The translations under genes were made by a program, and so were the position numbers. Positions 9,837 through 18,283 of a DNA stretch of 64,000 nt are shown piece after piece. The notes beneath the pieces are model-generated. The model ran no database searches. It saw only the letters and a program-made list of their open reading frames with translations, and had not been told where the DNA came from. The DNA is from an uncultured Acidobacteriia bacterium (GTDB taxonomy: Bacteria; Acidobacteriota; Terriglobia; Bryobacterales; Bryobacteraceae), in the NCBI GenBank assembly GCA_903929755.1, contig CAIYVZ010000003.1, forward strand, positions 21,925 to 85,924. The letters run 5' to 3'. Numbering within the stretch: the stretch's first letter is position 1; each line of letters starts with the position of its first letter.

Positions 9837-11024
9837 TTACTGATTGCCTCGCCCGGGACCTGCGGGCGCAGCACCTGCCGCACCCGGAGCGCCGGGCTGC
9901 CCACCACGTCCACCAGCACCGCCGCGCCCCTGGCCAAACGGACGAGGCGGGTTCGCAACATAGGTCGCGACATCCCTTGCCGCCTTGGTTTCTATTCCCG
10001 GCTTCTGGAGGAAGCCGAGATCGCGCGCCCAGTCGATAAACCGATACTGCCAGGTTCCGTAGGGAACGTTGCTGCGGTCCGTGAGCCCACCCGCCATGCG
10101 GGAGCCATCGGGCAGCGGATCACCGGGGTGGCGGCCATTGCCGTAGAGGTGCATTTCCACGTTGGGCACGCCGGCCATCAGCATGGCCTGGTAGTAATCG
10201 AGAGCCCAGATCGCGTGCCCCTGGTCCCCGGCGCTGCCGCAGACGAGGAACGCGGGCGGAACATTTTTCGGGATGGGCGGCGCGGTTCGGTTGCGGGCGA
10301 AGGGCGTCGGACCGGGATAGATGATGCCTGCGAAATCCGGGCGCGAGGAGATGCCAGCGAAGGGGTCGGAAGGATCGTTATTCTTCTGGTCCCAGGTATC
10401 GTAGAGAACAGCGGCGGGGGCGGCCAGCTCCGCGCCGGCGGAGAAGCCCATGACGCCGATGCGGTTGGGATCAACACCCCACTCCTTCGCGTAGGCGCGA
10501 ACCACGCGGACGGCCTGTTGCGCGTCATTCACGGCATCGACTTCCGCCACGTAGCCATCGGCACGGAGCCGGTTGCGGAGAATGACGGTGTTGATGCCGT
10601 AGTTGTAGAAGAACGGGATGAAGTCCGCCGACTCGCCGCCCACGTTGAGGGTCCTGTGCCCGCCTCCGGCGATGACGATGACGACTGTGCCGGTATTGAG
10701 CGACTTATCGACAAGGTGCACTTCAATGGACGGGTTGTGGATATTAACGATGCTGTTGATGCGCGCCGGGACCGCCTGGCTCATGTTGTAGACCTCGGGC
10801 AGGTGGACCTTGTCGGCCTTGAGGTATGGCGAGTTGGGAGGAAACAAAGGAATGACCACGCCGCCGGGCACGATGGTCTGCGGGGCGTAGGGCTGGCCTG
10901 TGTCGGGACCGGGCTTCGGGATGGCCTGCGCGGCGGGAAGCGGGGGTAACGGGGCCTTGGTCTGAGCCAAAGCGGCAGATGTCGCGAGGAGCGAGCAGGC
11001 GAATAGAAATGAGGTTCGGTTCAT
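9837..11024 (-). CDS. Secreted alpha/beta-hydrolase (BD-FAE/acetylxylan-esterase-like)
   Basis: 395 residues with signal peptide (cleavage near ALAQ, residue 21). The hydrolase core has the oxyanion loop GGGHRTL (121-126 region), the nucleophile elbow GFSAG with Ser195, an acid in the CGSAGDQGHA loop and a His in GNGRHPGD. This resembles small carbohydrate-ester esterases. The last 40 or so residues are a GRGG/GAPG low-complexity tail. A clear paralogue lies at 51098-51922, sharing GGGHR, QQA-RVVR and GVMGFSAG. It is preceded by a 127-bp gap from the sulfite-oxidase-like gene. Esterase fold is confident; the substrate (a deacetylated sugar or lignin ester) is inference. Confidence 0.85.
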   Translation of the reverse strand: MNRTSFLFACSLLATSAALAQTKAPLPPLPAAQAIPKPGPDTGQPYAPQTIVPGGVVIPLFPPNSPYLKADKVHLPEVYNMSQAVPARINSIVNIHNPSIEVHLVDKSLNTGTVVIVIAGGGHRTLNVGGESADFIPFFYNYGINTVILRNRLRADGYVAEVDAVNDAQQAVRVVRAYAKEWGVDPNRIGVMGFSAGAELAAPAAVLYDTWDQKNNDPSDPFAGISSRPDFAGIIYPGPTPFARNRTAPPIPKNVPPAFLVCGSAGDQGHAIWALDYYQAMLMAGVPNVEMHLYGNGRHPGDPLPDGSRMAGGLTDRSNVPYGTWQYRFIDWARDLGFLQKPGIETKAARDVATYVANPPRPFGQGRGGAGGRGGQPGAPGAAGAAPAGPGRGNQ

Positions 11025-11151
11025 GTTGTTCGAAAGTCCTTGTTGCGGCGTCTGGACGCGACACCAGGGCCGAGGCTTCGGCTCGGCGCTTTGCGCTGAT
11101 TCTATCAGGTTGAGCGGCGCTGGGGGACTGAACGGAGTGTGCGACCGGAGA

Positions 11152-12507
11152 CTACAGTCCGAAACGAGCCGCGAGGAAGTCGAGCAGAGCGCTGCGCTGA
11201 TCGTCTTTTACTTCGGATCCCCAGCCGGTCATTTTGGTGACTTCGCGATCCCATTGAGCTCGGGTAAGATGCTGCTGGCGCATCATGTGATCGTCGTGGC
11301 AACTCAGGCAGGCTTGTTTGTAGACTGCGGGGGCTTCGGCGGCAGATTCAGCTTTCGCGGCGGGCGCAGAGGGCTGCGTCTTCGCCACAACCACCTCACG
11401 GGCCTGTGACGCGTTGTAGAGATAACCACTGGGGTTCCACTCCGGTTCCATCGGCTGAGCCTGCCCCGCAGCGTTGGTGGCCCGCGCCATCAGCGTGTGG
11501 GTGCCTTCTGCGGCCTTCCACTGATAGCTGAAGCGGCGGAAACCGTATTTGGTGGCATTGCCGAGGAGCTTCGCCTCATTCCACGTCTTGCCCCCATCAG
11601 CCGAAAGATCCACCTTCGTAACCGGGGACGAGTTCGACCAGGCTACGCCCTGGACGAGGACGGCTCCGGGCTTTGCCCAGGCCCCAGGCGTCGCGATCAC
11701 GGACTTCACGTTGATATCGGTCACGGGAACCAGCTCGGCCGGCGCTACCGTGGCTCCAGGCTCCACGTGCTTTGCAGGATGGCGGTACGCGGTCTTCATC
11801 CAGAAGCCATCGTGCTCGTGGTCGAGGAGTTCGATTTTGGTAAGCCACTTGACCCAGGAATCGCCGGCCCAGCCCGGCGCGATCACGCGGATCGGGAAGC
11901 CGTGTTCGGCTGTCAGGGGCTTGCCGTTCATCTCATACGCGAGAAGGGTGTCTTCGTGGTTGGCCTTGGCGAGCGGGAGTGAACGCTGGAAGTCCGGCAT
12001 CTTACCCATGGGGACGTCGGCGCCATCAAGTAACAGATGAGCGGCTCCAGGCTTCAGCCCGGCTTTGGCCAGAACCTCGCGGAGGCGGACGCCTGTCCAC
12101 TTTGCGTTGCCCACACTGCCAAAGCGCCATTGCGCTCCAGGCATGCCCGGCTTGTAGAAACTGCGGCCGTTCCCAGCGCATTCCAGCACGCCGATGAGTT
12201 CCACTTTGGGAAGTTTTTTGATCTCAGCCAGGGAAAGTTTTAGCGGCGTGTTGACCAAACCGGAGATCTCCAGTTGCCAGGTGGCGGCGTCAACCTTCGG
12301 CGTCATGGTGTGGCAGCGGACGAAAAAATTTTCGACCGGAGTGATTTCGGAGATAAAGCCTTCCACTGGCATCTCCAGATCGACCGGCCCGGGGGAGAGT
12401 GTAATGAGTTTCACCCGCCCGCTGGCGCTGCTGGCCAGGTAGGGGGTAACTGCTGCGGCGAGGCCAGCTTTCAGGAGATGGCGTCTGGTTGAGGGCATCG
12501 GGTTCAT
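11152..12507 (-). CDS. Sulfite oxidase family molybdopterin protein with C-terminal cytochrome c
   Basis: 451 residues from the ATG at 12505-12507; this start places a twin-arginine motif (TRRHLLKAG) at residues 7-15. The molybdopterin domain (oxidoreductase molybdopterin-binding, PF00174) holds the molybdenum-ligand Cys110 in LECAGNGR. It is followed by a Mo-co dimerisation domain (about 260-375). A linker of Ala/Pro/Glu leads to a short haem module with CLSCH at 400-404. This is the layout of a SoxC/SorA-like sulfite dehydrogenase whose electron-accepting cytochrome is fused on the same chain. Periplasmic, probably oxidising sulfite or a related substrate and passing electrons to a c-type carrier. 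Substrate not proven. Confidence 0.85.
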   Translation of the reverse strand: MNPMPSTRRHLLKAGLAAAVTPYLASSASGRVKLITLSPGPVDLEMPVEGFISEITPVENFFVRCHTMTPKVDAATWQLEISGLVNTPLKLSLAEIKKLPKVELIGVLECAGNGRSFYKPGMPGAQWRFGSVGNAKWTGVRLREVLAKAGLKPGAAHLLLDGADVPMGKMPDFQRSLPLAKANHEDTLLAYEMNGKPLTAEHGFPIRVIAPGWAGDSWVKWLTKIELLDHEHDGFWMKTAYRHPAKHVEPGATVAPAELVPVTDINVKSVIATPGAWAKPGAVLVQGVAWSNSSPVTKVDLSADGGKTWNEAKLLGNATKYGFRRFSYQWKAAEGTHTLMARATNAAGQAQPMEPEWNPSGYLYNASQAREVVVAKTQPSAPAAKAESAAEAPAVYKQACLSCHDDHMMRQQHLTRAQWDREVTKMTGWGSEVKDDQRSALLDFLAARFGL

Positions 12508-12692
12508 TCTAGCGAGACTTGACCCCTGAAACACAGGGGGGGCGCAAAGAAAGCCGCGTAGAATCTGTTCCGCAGCATTTGGAGCTGGCAAATCAAATCC
12601 AGAACGTGAATGAACGCCAGGTGGAAGCGTGCAATGCGCGGCTGGCGGAGTTGTTTTCTGAATTCCGGACCAGACTCGGCAGAAACCGGAGC

Positions 12693-13667
12693 TTACTTCT
12701 TCTTCAGTTCTGCGATCAGGGCGGGAACCACCTGGAAGAGGTCGCCCACAATACCGTAATCGGCAACTTCGAAGATTGGCGCTTCCGGGTCTTTATTGAT
12801 GGCCACAATGACCTTGGAACCCTTCATGCCGACCAGGTGCTGAATGGCGCCGGAGATACCGACGGCCAGATACATTTTGGGGGCCACGGTCTGGCCGGAA
12901 CTACCCACCTGACGCTCCATGGGCAGCCAGCCGTTGTCGCAGATGGGCCGAGAGGCCGCGAGTTCCCCGCCGAGGACATCGGCAAGTTCCTGCACGAGGG
13001 GGATGTTATCTTCTTCGCGAATACCGCGGCCAACCGAAACGATGATGGGGGCGGCCGTCAGGTCTACAGCGCGCGCGGACTCACGGAAACGTTCCAGCGG
13101 CTTTGTGCGGATCTGCGCGGCATCCAGCGTGGCGGAGAACGCTGCGATTTTCGCGCTACCGGCAACCAGCGTGTCAGCCCGGAAAGCACCTGCCTGCACG
13201 GAGGCGAAAAAAGGGCCTTCGCCGTTGAAATGAACATCGGCGGCAATCTTGCCCTGGAACATCTGGCGCACCAGAACCACCGCGCCGTTTTCCGCCCGGT
13301 GACCCACCACGTCACTGACGAGGACGCGGTTGAGAGCCGTGGCCAGACGCGGGGCGAAGTCGCGAACCTGATAGGTGTGCGCGAAGAGGACGTACGTCGG
13401 GTTAAGGGCTTCGATTAACTGGCGCAGGGCGAGCGTGTAACCATCCGGCGTATATTCAGCGAGAAGGTGGTGGCCGAGAACGTGAACGCCGGCAAGGTCA
13501 TACTGAGCCACAACCTGCGCGGCAGCATCCGCACCGGTGCCCAGAAGCGCGGCGTAAACCGGAGCGCCAAGCTCGGCCCCAAGTTTTTGTGCCGCGGCGA
13601 GAGCTTCCAGCGCCATCTTATGAAGCTGGCCTTCGCGCTGTTCAAGAACTGCAAGAATGCCGCTCAT
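12693..13667 (-). CDS. etfA: Electron transfer flavoprotein alpha subunit
   Basis: 324 residues. The C-terminal FAD-binding domain is clear: VSVGRGIREEDN, PMERQVGSSGQTVAPKMYLA, GISGAIQHLVGMKGSK and NKDPEAPIFEVADYGIVGDL. EtfA with EtfB accepts electrons from acyl-CoA and related dehydrogenases in the cytoplasm and delivers them to the quinone pool. Its start overlaps the etfB stop by 4 bp (ATGA), so the two are translationally coupled. Placement behind acpP and fabF suggests shared expression with lipid genes. A 185-bp gap separates it from the upstream end of the sulfite oxidase-like gene; nothing distinct was seen there. Confidence 0.97.
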   Translation of the reverse strand: MSGILAVLEQREGQLHKMALEALAAAQKLGAELGAPVYAALLGTGADAAAQVVAQYDLAGVHVLGHHLLAEYTPDGYTLALRQLIEALNPTYVLFAHTYQVRDFAPRLATALNRVLVSDVVGHRAENGAVVLVRQMFQGKIAADVHFNGEGPFFASVQAGAFRADTLVAGSAKIAAFSATLDAAQIRTKPLERFRESARAVDLTAAPIIVSVGRGIREEDNIPLVQELADVLGGELAASRPICDNGWLPMERQVGSSGQTVAPKMYLAVGISGAIQHLVGMKGSKVIVAINKDPEAPIFEVADYGIVGDLFQVVPALIAELKKK

Positions 13668-14434
13668 ATCACCCTCGCTTCAAAACGGAGTTTTTCCACC
13701 AGCTTTGCGGCTGCTTCTTTGGGGGCATCGTCAAAGATCTGGGATTGTTTGGTCTTCGGCGGCACGTAAAGACGCGAAACCGTGACGGTGGGAGCGGCAA
13801 AGCCGCCCAGTTCATCGGCAGACAGGACCTTGATTTCCTTGGTCTTCGCCTTCTTGATACCCATCAGGGTGGCGTATCGGAGCCGCGTGGCACCCGACTG
13901 GATGGTCAGCAGCGCCGGAAGAGGCATATCCACGTTCTGGAACCAGCCATCTTCAAGCTCCCGGCGGACGCGAATACCAGCGCCTTCCGTATCCACGTTC
14001 ATGATGAGCGTGGCATGGGGCAGGCCGAGCAGTTCGGCCAGAATCACACCGGTCTGGCCGTAGCCAAGATCGTCGGACTGCAGCCCGGTCAGAATCAGAT
14101 CCGGCTGCTCGTCTTCAAGAGCTTTGGCCAGAAGACGGGAAAGGGAAAGAGGATCGCCGACGGAATTTTCGTCGAGCTCGATGTGCAGGGCGCGGTCCGC
14201 GCCTTTAGCGAGGGCTTCCCGAATGGTCTGGGTGGCGCGGTCAGGGCCCGCGCACAGGACGACAACTTCCCCGCCTTCTTTTTCTTTTAGCTGAAGGCCG
14301 GCTTCAAGAGCGTAGGCGTCTGGTTCGTTGATTTCGAATGATAAATCGGAATCTTCGATCCAGCTGGCTTCCGTGTTGACCTTCAGCAGGCTGTCCCTGG
14401 CGGGGACCTGCTTAATGGCGACGACGATTTTCAT
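13664..14434 (-). CDS. etfB: Electron transfer flavoprotein beta subunit
   Basis: 256 residues of typical length. It opens with MKIVVAIKQVPARDS and carries the adenine-nucleotide-binding signature around VVVLCAGPDRATQTIREALAKGADRALHI. DLILTGLQSDDLGYGQTGVILAELLGLPH is the conserved ETF-beta block. Partner of EtfA, which follows with a 4-bp overlap. It lies 54 bp downstream of fabF on the same strand, close enough for one transcript acpP-fabF-etfB-etfA. Confidence 0.97.
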   Translation of the reverse strand: MKIVVAIKQVPARDSLLKVNTEASWIEDSDLSFEINEPDAYALEAGLQLKEKEGGEVVVLCAGPDRATQTIREALAKGADRALHIELDENSVGDPLSLSRLLAKALEDEQPDLILTGLQSDDLGYGQTGVILAELLGLPHATLIMNVDTEGAGIRVRRELEDGWFQNVDMPLPALLTIQSGATRLRYATLMGIKKAKTKEIKVLSADELGGFAAPTVTVSRLYVPPKTKQSQIFDDAPKEAAAKLVEKLRFEARVI

Positions 14435-14488
14435 ACTTCTAACCTTTCGTGTCCAGAAACGGAGGGGGCGCTGATAAGTCAGTGAAAC

Positions 14489-15733
14489 TTAGTCCGTGAA
14501 GCGCTTAAAGACCAAGGCTCCGTTAGTACCGCCAAATCCAAAAGAGTTGGAGAGGGCGTAGTCGATCTTCATGGGCCGGGGCTCTTTCGGGATATAGTCC
14601 AGATCGCAGCCGGGGCCGGGGTTTTCAAGGTTCGCCGTCGGCGGGGCCACCTGATGGCCAATCGCCTTCACCACGATGCCTGCCTCAATGCCACCAGCGC
14701 CGCCAAGCAGATGCCCGGTCATGGATTTGGTGGAACTGACGGCCAGCTTTTTGGCATGGTCCCCGAAGGTACGTTTGAGGGCGATCGTTTCCGCCAGATC
14801 GCCGACGGGCGTTGACGTGCCGTGGGCGTTGACGTAATCGATCTGCTCGGGAGTGATGCCGGCGTCGCGGATGGCGTTCCGCATTACACGGTAGGCGCCT
14901 TCGCCGTCATCCGGGGGTGACGTGAAGTGGTGCGCGTCACCACTCATGCCGTAACCCACAATTTCGGCCAAAATGTTCGCGCCGCGGGCTTTGGCAAATT
15001 CGAGTTCCTCCAGAATGAGGACCCCGGAGCCTTCACCCACCACGAAGCCGTCGCGATCCCCGTCAAACGGACGGGAGGCATGAGCCGGATCATCGTTGCG
15101 CTGGCTCATGGCACGCATGGCCGCAAAGCCGCCAATTCCCAGCGGCGTGATGCAGGCTTCCGCACCACCGCAGATCATTACGTCGGCATCGCCGCGCTGA
15201 ATAATTTTAAAGGAATCGCCGATGGAGTGGGCGCTGGTAGTACAGGCGGTGGCGGTGGCCGAGTTGGGGCCCTTAGCTCCGTTCCGAATGGACACCACAC
15301 CGGACGCCATATTGATGATGACAGCAGGGATGAAGAAGGGGGAAATGCGGCGCGGACCGTGTTCTATCAGATTGCGGTACTCGCGCTCAATAACTTCGAA
15401 ACCGCCAATGCCACTACCAATGCAAACCCCTGTCCGCTCAGCCAGTTCCTGGCTGGTGACCTTGTAGCCGGCATGGTTCATCGCTTCGTCAGAAGCGGCA
15501 ACCGCCATTTGCATGAACCGGCCCATCTTTTTGATCTCCTTCTTCTCAATGAAGCGGGCAGGATCAAAATGATGGATTTGGCCGGCGATCTGACAATTGA
15601 AGCCAGTCGGGTCAAAACAGGTGATCGAGGAGATTCCGTTGCGGAGCTCCATCAGACCATCCCAGGTTTGTTCAGCAGTGTCACCGATAGCGGTCAGGAG
15701 ACCTACGCCGGTAACTACGACTCTACGGGAAAT
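14489..15733 (-). CDS. fabF: 3-oxoacyl-[acyl-carrier-protein] synthase II, probable ATT start
   Basis: 414 residues if translation starts at the ATT codon 15731-15733. That start gives MSRRVVVTGVG, the usual FabF N-terminus, and puts the catalytic triad at Cys164 (ATACTTSA), His304 (NAHGTST) and His341 (KSMTGHLLGG), one residue off the E. coli numbering. A strong AAGGAG lies 6 nt upstream of the ATT. No ATG or GTG lies near this position; the in-frame alternatives further up (GTG at 15800-15802 and inside) would add a 10-23 residue non-conserved extension with poor ribosome-binding sites. FabF elongates acyl-ACP in type II fatty acid synthesis. Gene neighbours are acpP upstream and etfBA downstream. 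Confidence 0.95.
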   Translation of the reverse strand: MSRRVVVTGVGLLTAIGDTAEQTWDGLMELRNGISSITCFDPTGFNCQIAGQIHHFDPARFIEKKEIKKMGRFMQMAVAASDEAMNHAGYKVTSQELAERTGVCIGSGIGGFEVIEREYRNLIEHGPRRISPFFIPAVIINMASGVVSIRNGAKGPNSATATACTTSAHSIGDSFKIIQRGDADVMICGGAEACITPLGIGGFAAMRAMSQRNDDPAHASRPFDGDRDGFVVGEGSGVLILEELEFAKARGANILAEIVGYGMSGDAHHFTSPPDDGEGAYRVMRNAIRDAGITPEQIDYVNAHGTSTPVGDLAETIALKRTFGDHAKKLAVSSTKSMTGHLLGGAGGIEAGIVVKAIGHQVAPPTANLENPGPGCDLDYIPKEPRPMKIDYALSNSFGFGGTNGALVFKRFTD

Positions 15734-15739
15734 AACGTT

Positions 15740-15745
15740 CTCCTT
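15740..15745 (-). promoter_or_regulatory. Ribosome-binding site that decides the fabF ATT start
   Basis: AAGGAG on the minus strand, 6 nt from the ATT at 15731-15733. It is the only strong Shine-Dalgarno match near the conserved N-terminus of FabF. Confidence 0.65.
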
Positions 15746-15881
15746 AACCGATCTCCGCTCCGCCACCAGCCCCGCAGCCAAAATAAGGTAGGGAACCGAC
15801 ACGGATCCGGATCACGCGCTGCTTCACAAGCCAGCGCTGGTCCTTCTTTTGGATGCCGTGACGCCCGCAACCGTCGCATCT

Positions 15882-15905
15882 TCGCCGATAAGATCTTATC
15901 GGCGA
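15882..15905. promoter_or_regulatory. Perfect 24-bp palindrome between acpP and fabF
   Basis: The half-site TCGCCGATAAGA is followed directly by its exact reverse complement TCTTATCGGCGA, with no spacer. It lies 42 bp past the acpP stop and 148 bp before the fabF start. There is no T-run after it on the minus strand, so it is not a standard intrinsic terminator. It could be an operator for a dimeric repressor or an RNA hairpin that sets the ratio of acpP to fabF mRNA. Function is inference. Confidence 0.6.
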
Positions 15906-15947
15906 GCGACAAGAACCTACCGGCTCGGGATTGGCGGAGATTGGAAG

Positions 15948-16190
15948 TTAGTCTTTTTTCTTGCCTTCGATGTACGTCACGGCGTCTCCAACCGTGGCGA
16001 TCTTCTCGGCATCTTCATCCGGAATTTCGAGTTCGAAGGCTTCTTCGAACGCCATGACCAGTTCCACGATGTCCAGGGAGTCTGCACCCAGATCGTCCAC
16101 GAAAGAGGCCTTATTGTCGACCTGGCTCTCATCGACGCCCAGTTGCTCGACAATGATCTGCTTTACCTTTTGCTCAACAGCTGATGCCAT
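15948..16190 (-). CDS. acpP: Acyl carrier protein
   Basis: 80 residues from the ATG at 16188-16190, preferred over a GTG 12 bp upstream because GGAG sits 6 nt before it. The phosphopantetheine attachment motif GADSLD puts the modified serine at residue 38. The rest is the acidic helix bundle of AcpP ([20 protein letters not shown]). The tail is GKKKD. It carries acyl chains for FabF, encoded next on the same strand. Highly confident. Confidence 0.98.
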   Translation of the reverse strand: MASAVEQKVKQIIVEQLGVDESQVDNKASFVDDLGADSLDIVELVMAFEEAFELEIPDEDAEKIATVGDAVTYIEGKKKD

Positions 16191-16347
16191 AACTTTCTCC
16201 ACTATAGCCTGGGGGTCGCGCGGGACCTGAATTTCATACCCCTGAATTTACGCGCGAGGAGGCCAAAAGTACGCGAAGTTTCGATTTTACACTATAGGGA
16301 CGCCCCTGAGCGGACACAGTCAACAGAGTGCCGCTCCCGGACGGGCG

Positions 16348-17073
16348 ATGTGCAACGATACATACATCCCGACCGAAATCACAGTTGTTCTGATTGACAC
16401 GCGGAACCCTTTGAATATTGGGTCTGCGGCGCGTGCCCTGGCGAATTTTGGCGTAACCGATCTGCGTCTGGTCAACCCCTACGACGTGGCATTCCGCGAG
16501 GCCGTCTCCGCTGTGGGTGGCGCGCCGGTCCTGCAAGCCGCCAGAGTTTTCGAAACTCTGGCGGAGGCTCTGGCGGATTGTTCACTGATCGTCGGGACCA
16601 CGGCGGGGCAAGGGCGGATTGCACAGCATCCAGTGGATCGACTGGAAGCGGGCATGGCGCACGTGAGAGGGTTTGACGGCCGCGTCGCCCTGCTGTTTGG
16701 CTCCGAAAAATTCGGACTCTCGAACGAAGATCTGAGCTTTTGCCATTCGCTGATCCGGATTCCTACAGTTCCCGAAACACCTTCCATGAACCTTGGCCAG
16801 GCGGTGGCGGTCTGCCTGTTTGAGATCATTCGAGAGGGAGGCTCACCGCCGGTGCGCGCGGCGTTTGAGAGCCCGGACGGGGCCGACGTGGAGAAGATCA
16901 CGTCGCTCCTGAAGGACGTCCTGCTGGAATCCGGCTACACGAACAGGACTACCTCCATCTCTACCCACGAAAAAGTCCGACGCTGGGTGAGGCGACTCCG
17001 GATCAGCCGCCGCGACGCCCCCCTCGTGCTCGGAATCCTGCGGCAGATCCTGTGGAAGTTCCACAGGCAGTAG
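16348..17073 (+). CDS. trmJ: TrmJ-like SpoU/TrmH family RNA 2'-O-methyltransferase
   Basis: 241 residues. The SPOUT motifs are present in order: motif 1 NPLNIGSAARALANFG (about 20-35), motif 2 LLFGSEKFGLSNEDLSFC, motif 3 PSMNLGQAVAVCLFE. This matches TrmH group 1 / TrmJ, which methylates the ribose at tRNA position 32; a C-terminal extension (about 175-241) is also present as in TrmJ. Cytoplasmic, S-adenosylmethionine-dependent. The gene is divergent from acpP. The ribosome-binding site is weak. Precise target (tRNA versus rRNA) is inferred. Confidence 0.85.
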   Translation: MCNDTYIPTEITVVLIDTRNPLNIGSAARALANFGVTDLRLVNPYDVAFREAVSAVGGAPVLQAARVFETLAEALADCSLIVGTTAGQGRIAQHPVDRLEAGMAHVRGFDGRVALLFGSEKFGLSNEDLSFCHSLIRIPTVPETPSMNLGQAVAVCLFEIIREGGSPPVRAAFESPDGADVEKITSLLKDVLLESGYTNRTTSISTHEKVRRWVRRLRISRRDAPLVLGILRQILWKFHRQ

Positions 17074-17092
17074 CTCCCTCTCACGGGAAAGA

Positions 17093-17147
17093 GCAGTCAC
17101 GCAGTCACGCAGTCAGGCAGTCACAAGGTCACGCAGTCACAAGGTCC
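17093..17147. repeat. Octamer tandem repeat overlapping the 3' end of the GGDEF gene
   Basis: Near-perfect 8-bp units: GCAGTCAC at 17093, 17101, 17117 and 17133, GCAGTCAG at 17109 and AAGGTCAC at 17125. It fills the gap between trmJ and the convergent diguanylate cyclase gene and contains that gene's TGA stop and last codons. Likely slippage DNA. Confidence 0.85.
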
Positions 17148-18220
17148 GACGCACTCGCTTTAAGCCGGGCTTTTGAGCTATAGAGCTTTTGGTCAGCCCG
17201 ATCCAGGAGCTCCGTGCCAGACTCCCGGCCATCCCATTCGACGACCCCCATGCCGGCGGCCACCGTCACCTTCACCTGGCGCGTACCGGCGTCCAGTACG
17301 TATTCCCCAAACGCCCACTGCCGAACCCGGCTGGCACGTGATTCCGCTTCCACAATGCCGCCATCCACGATGACGACGAATTCGTCCCCGCCCCATCTGC
17401 CAACAAGGTCGGTCGCCCGAAACTGATTCCGAAGTTCCGCCGAAAACTGCGTTAGCAGGCTGTCACCCGCAACATGCCCCCAGCTATCGTTTACCAGCTT
17501 GAACCCATTCAGATCCATCATGATAAGCGAGAAAACGGAACCGGCCCGAATCCGTTCTTCCATGTGCCGCTCAAAGGCTCCGCGATTCGCCAGCCGAGTG
17601 AGCGAATCCTGAGCGGCAGCTTCTTCTGCTTCCGCCAGCTTGGCGCGAAAATGCTCCACCTGGGCCGACAACTCAGTGACAGCGCTCTTATTTTCCTCTG
17701 CCAGCTTGTCCATACAGGATTTAAGCGCGGCCGTGGTATCCAGAATGGATCGCCGGATAGGGGCCAGGTCCTTCATATCCGCAATGGAGCGCAGTCGGCT
17801 CGTCAGGTCGCCCACTTGCCGCCCGTATTTCTGATCACGCTTCCCGATGCTTTCCGCCGCGCGCGCGACGCCGCTCATAATTTCCTTAATCTCTCGCTCA
17901 TTGTCGGCGTGAAACTGCAGGGCTTTACATGCCCAGACATCGAGATCGGTGCGGACCCGGTCCCGGGTCGCGGGAGAAATATCGGATCCGCCTTCCGCCA
18001 TTACCTTTTCCCTGATCTCCTTCAGGCCACGGGCAAGGTCGATGCCAACTCCCGGAACAGCTTTGTTGTTGGCATCACTGACGACCGCCAGCAGCTCGCA
18101 CCATGCTTCCTGATTAACCAGTACAGGAGCGTGCTCCTGCGCAGGAATGGGCGGTAAAGTGACGGGCGGCAGGGGGCCGGCTCCGTCTATGTGTTTTCTA
18201 AGTGAAATCATCCAGTCCAT
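17129..18220 (-). CDS. Soluble diguanylate cyclase (GGDEF)
   Basis: 363 residues. The C-terminal GGDEF domain (about 200-355) is intact: DSLTRLANRGAFERHM, DLNGFKLVNDSWGHVAGD and the active loop RWGGDEFVV. An inhibitory I-site RATD lies exactly five residues before the GGDEF loop, so product feedback is likely. It makes cyclic di-GMP. No membrane segment or known sensor domain is seen. The N-terminal half is helical (ERE, KRDQKYGRQVGDLTSRLRS) and may form a coiled coil for dimerisation or a sensor of unknown type. It stands alone, convergent with trmJ. Confidence 0.92.
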   Translation of the reverse strand: MDWMISLRKHIDGAGPLPPVTLPPIPAQEHAPVLVNQEAWCELLAVVSDANNKAVPGVGIDLARGLKEIREKVMAEGGSDISPATRDRVRTDLDVWACKALQFHADNEREIKEIMSGVARAAESIGKRDQKYGRQVGDLTSRLRSIADMKDLAPIRRSILDTTAALKSCMDKLAEENKSAVTELSAQVEHFRAKLAEAEEAAAQDSLTRLANRGAFERHMEERIRAGSVFSLIMMDLNGFKLVNDSWGHVAGDSLLTQFSAELRNQFRATDLVGRWGGDEFVVIVDGGIVEAESRASRVRQWAFGEYVLDAGTRQVKVTVAAGMGVVEWDGRESGTELLDRADQKLYSSKARLKASASDLVTA

Positions 18221-18283
18221 GAAAGTGAGCTCCGCGCATTCTTATCGGCAGAATGCAGGGAAAACTTTCGCGCCGGAGATTAT

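Noticed and set aside
9642..10949. 435-codon open frame on the plus strand
   Set aside because: Antisense of the secreted esterase, which has a signal peptide and complete catalytic motifs.
11069..11087. Small hairpin GCCGAG/CTCGGC after the sulfite oxidase-like gene
   Set aside because: Six-base stem, no T-run on the relevant strand; too weak to call a terminator.
14927..16057. 376-codon open frame on the plus strand across fabF and acpP
   Set aside because: Antisense of two well-recognised lipid genes; no protein character.
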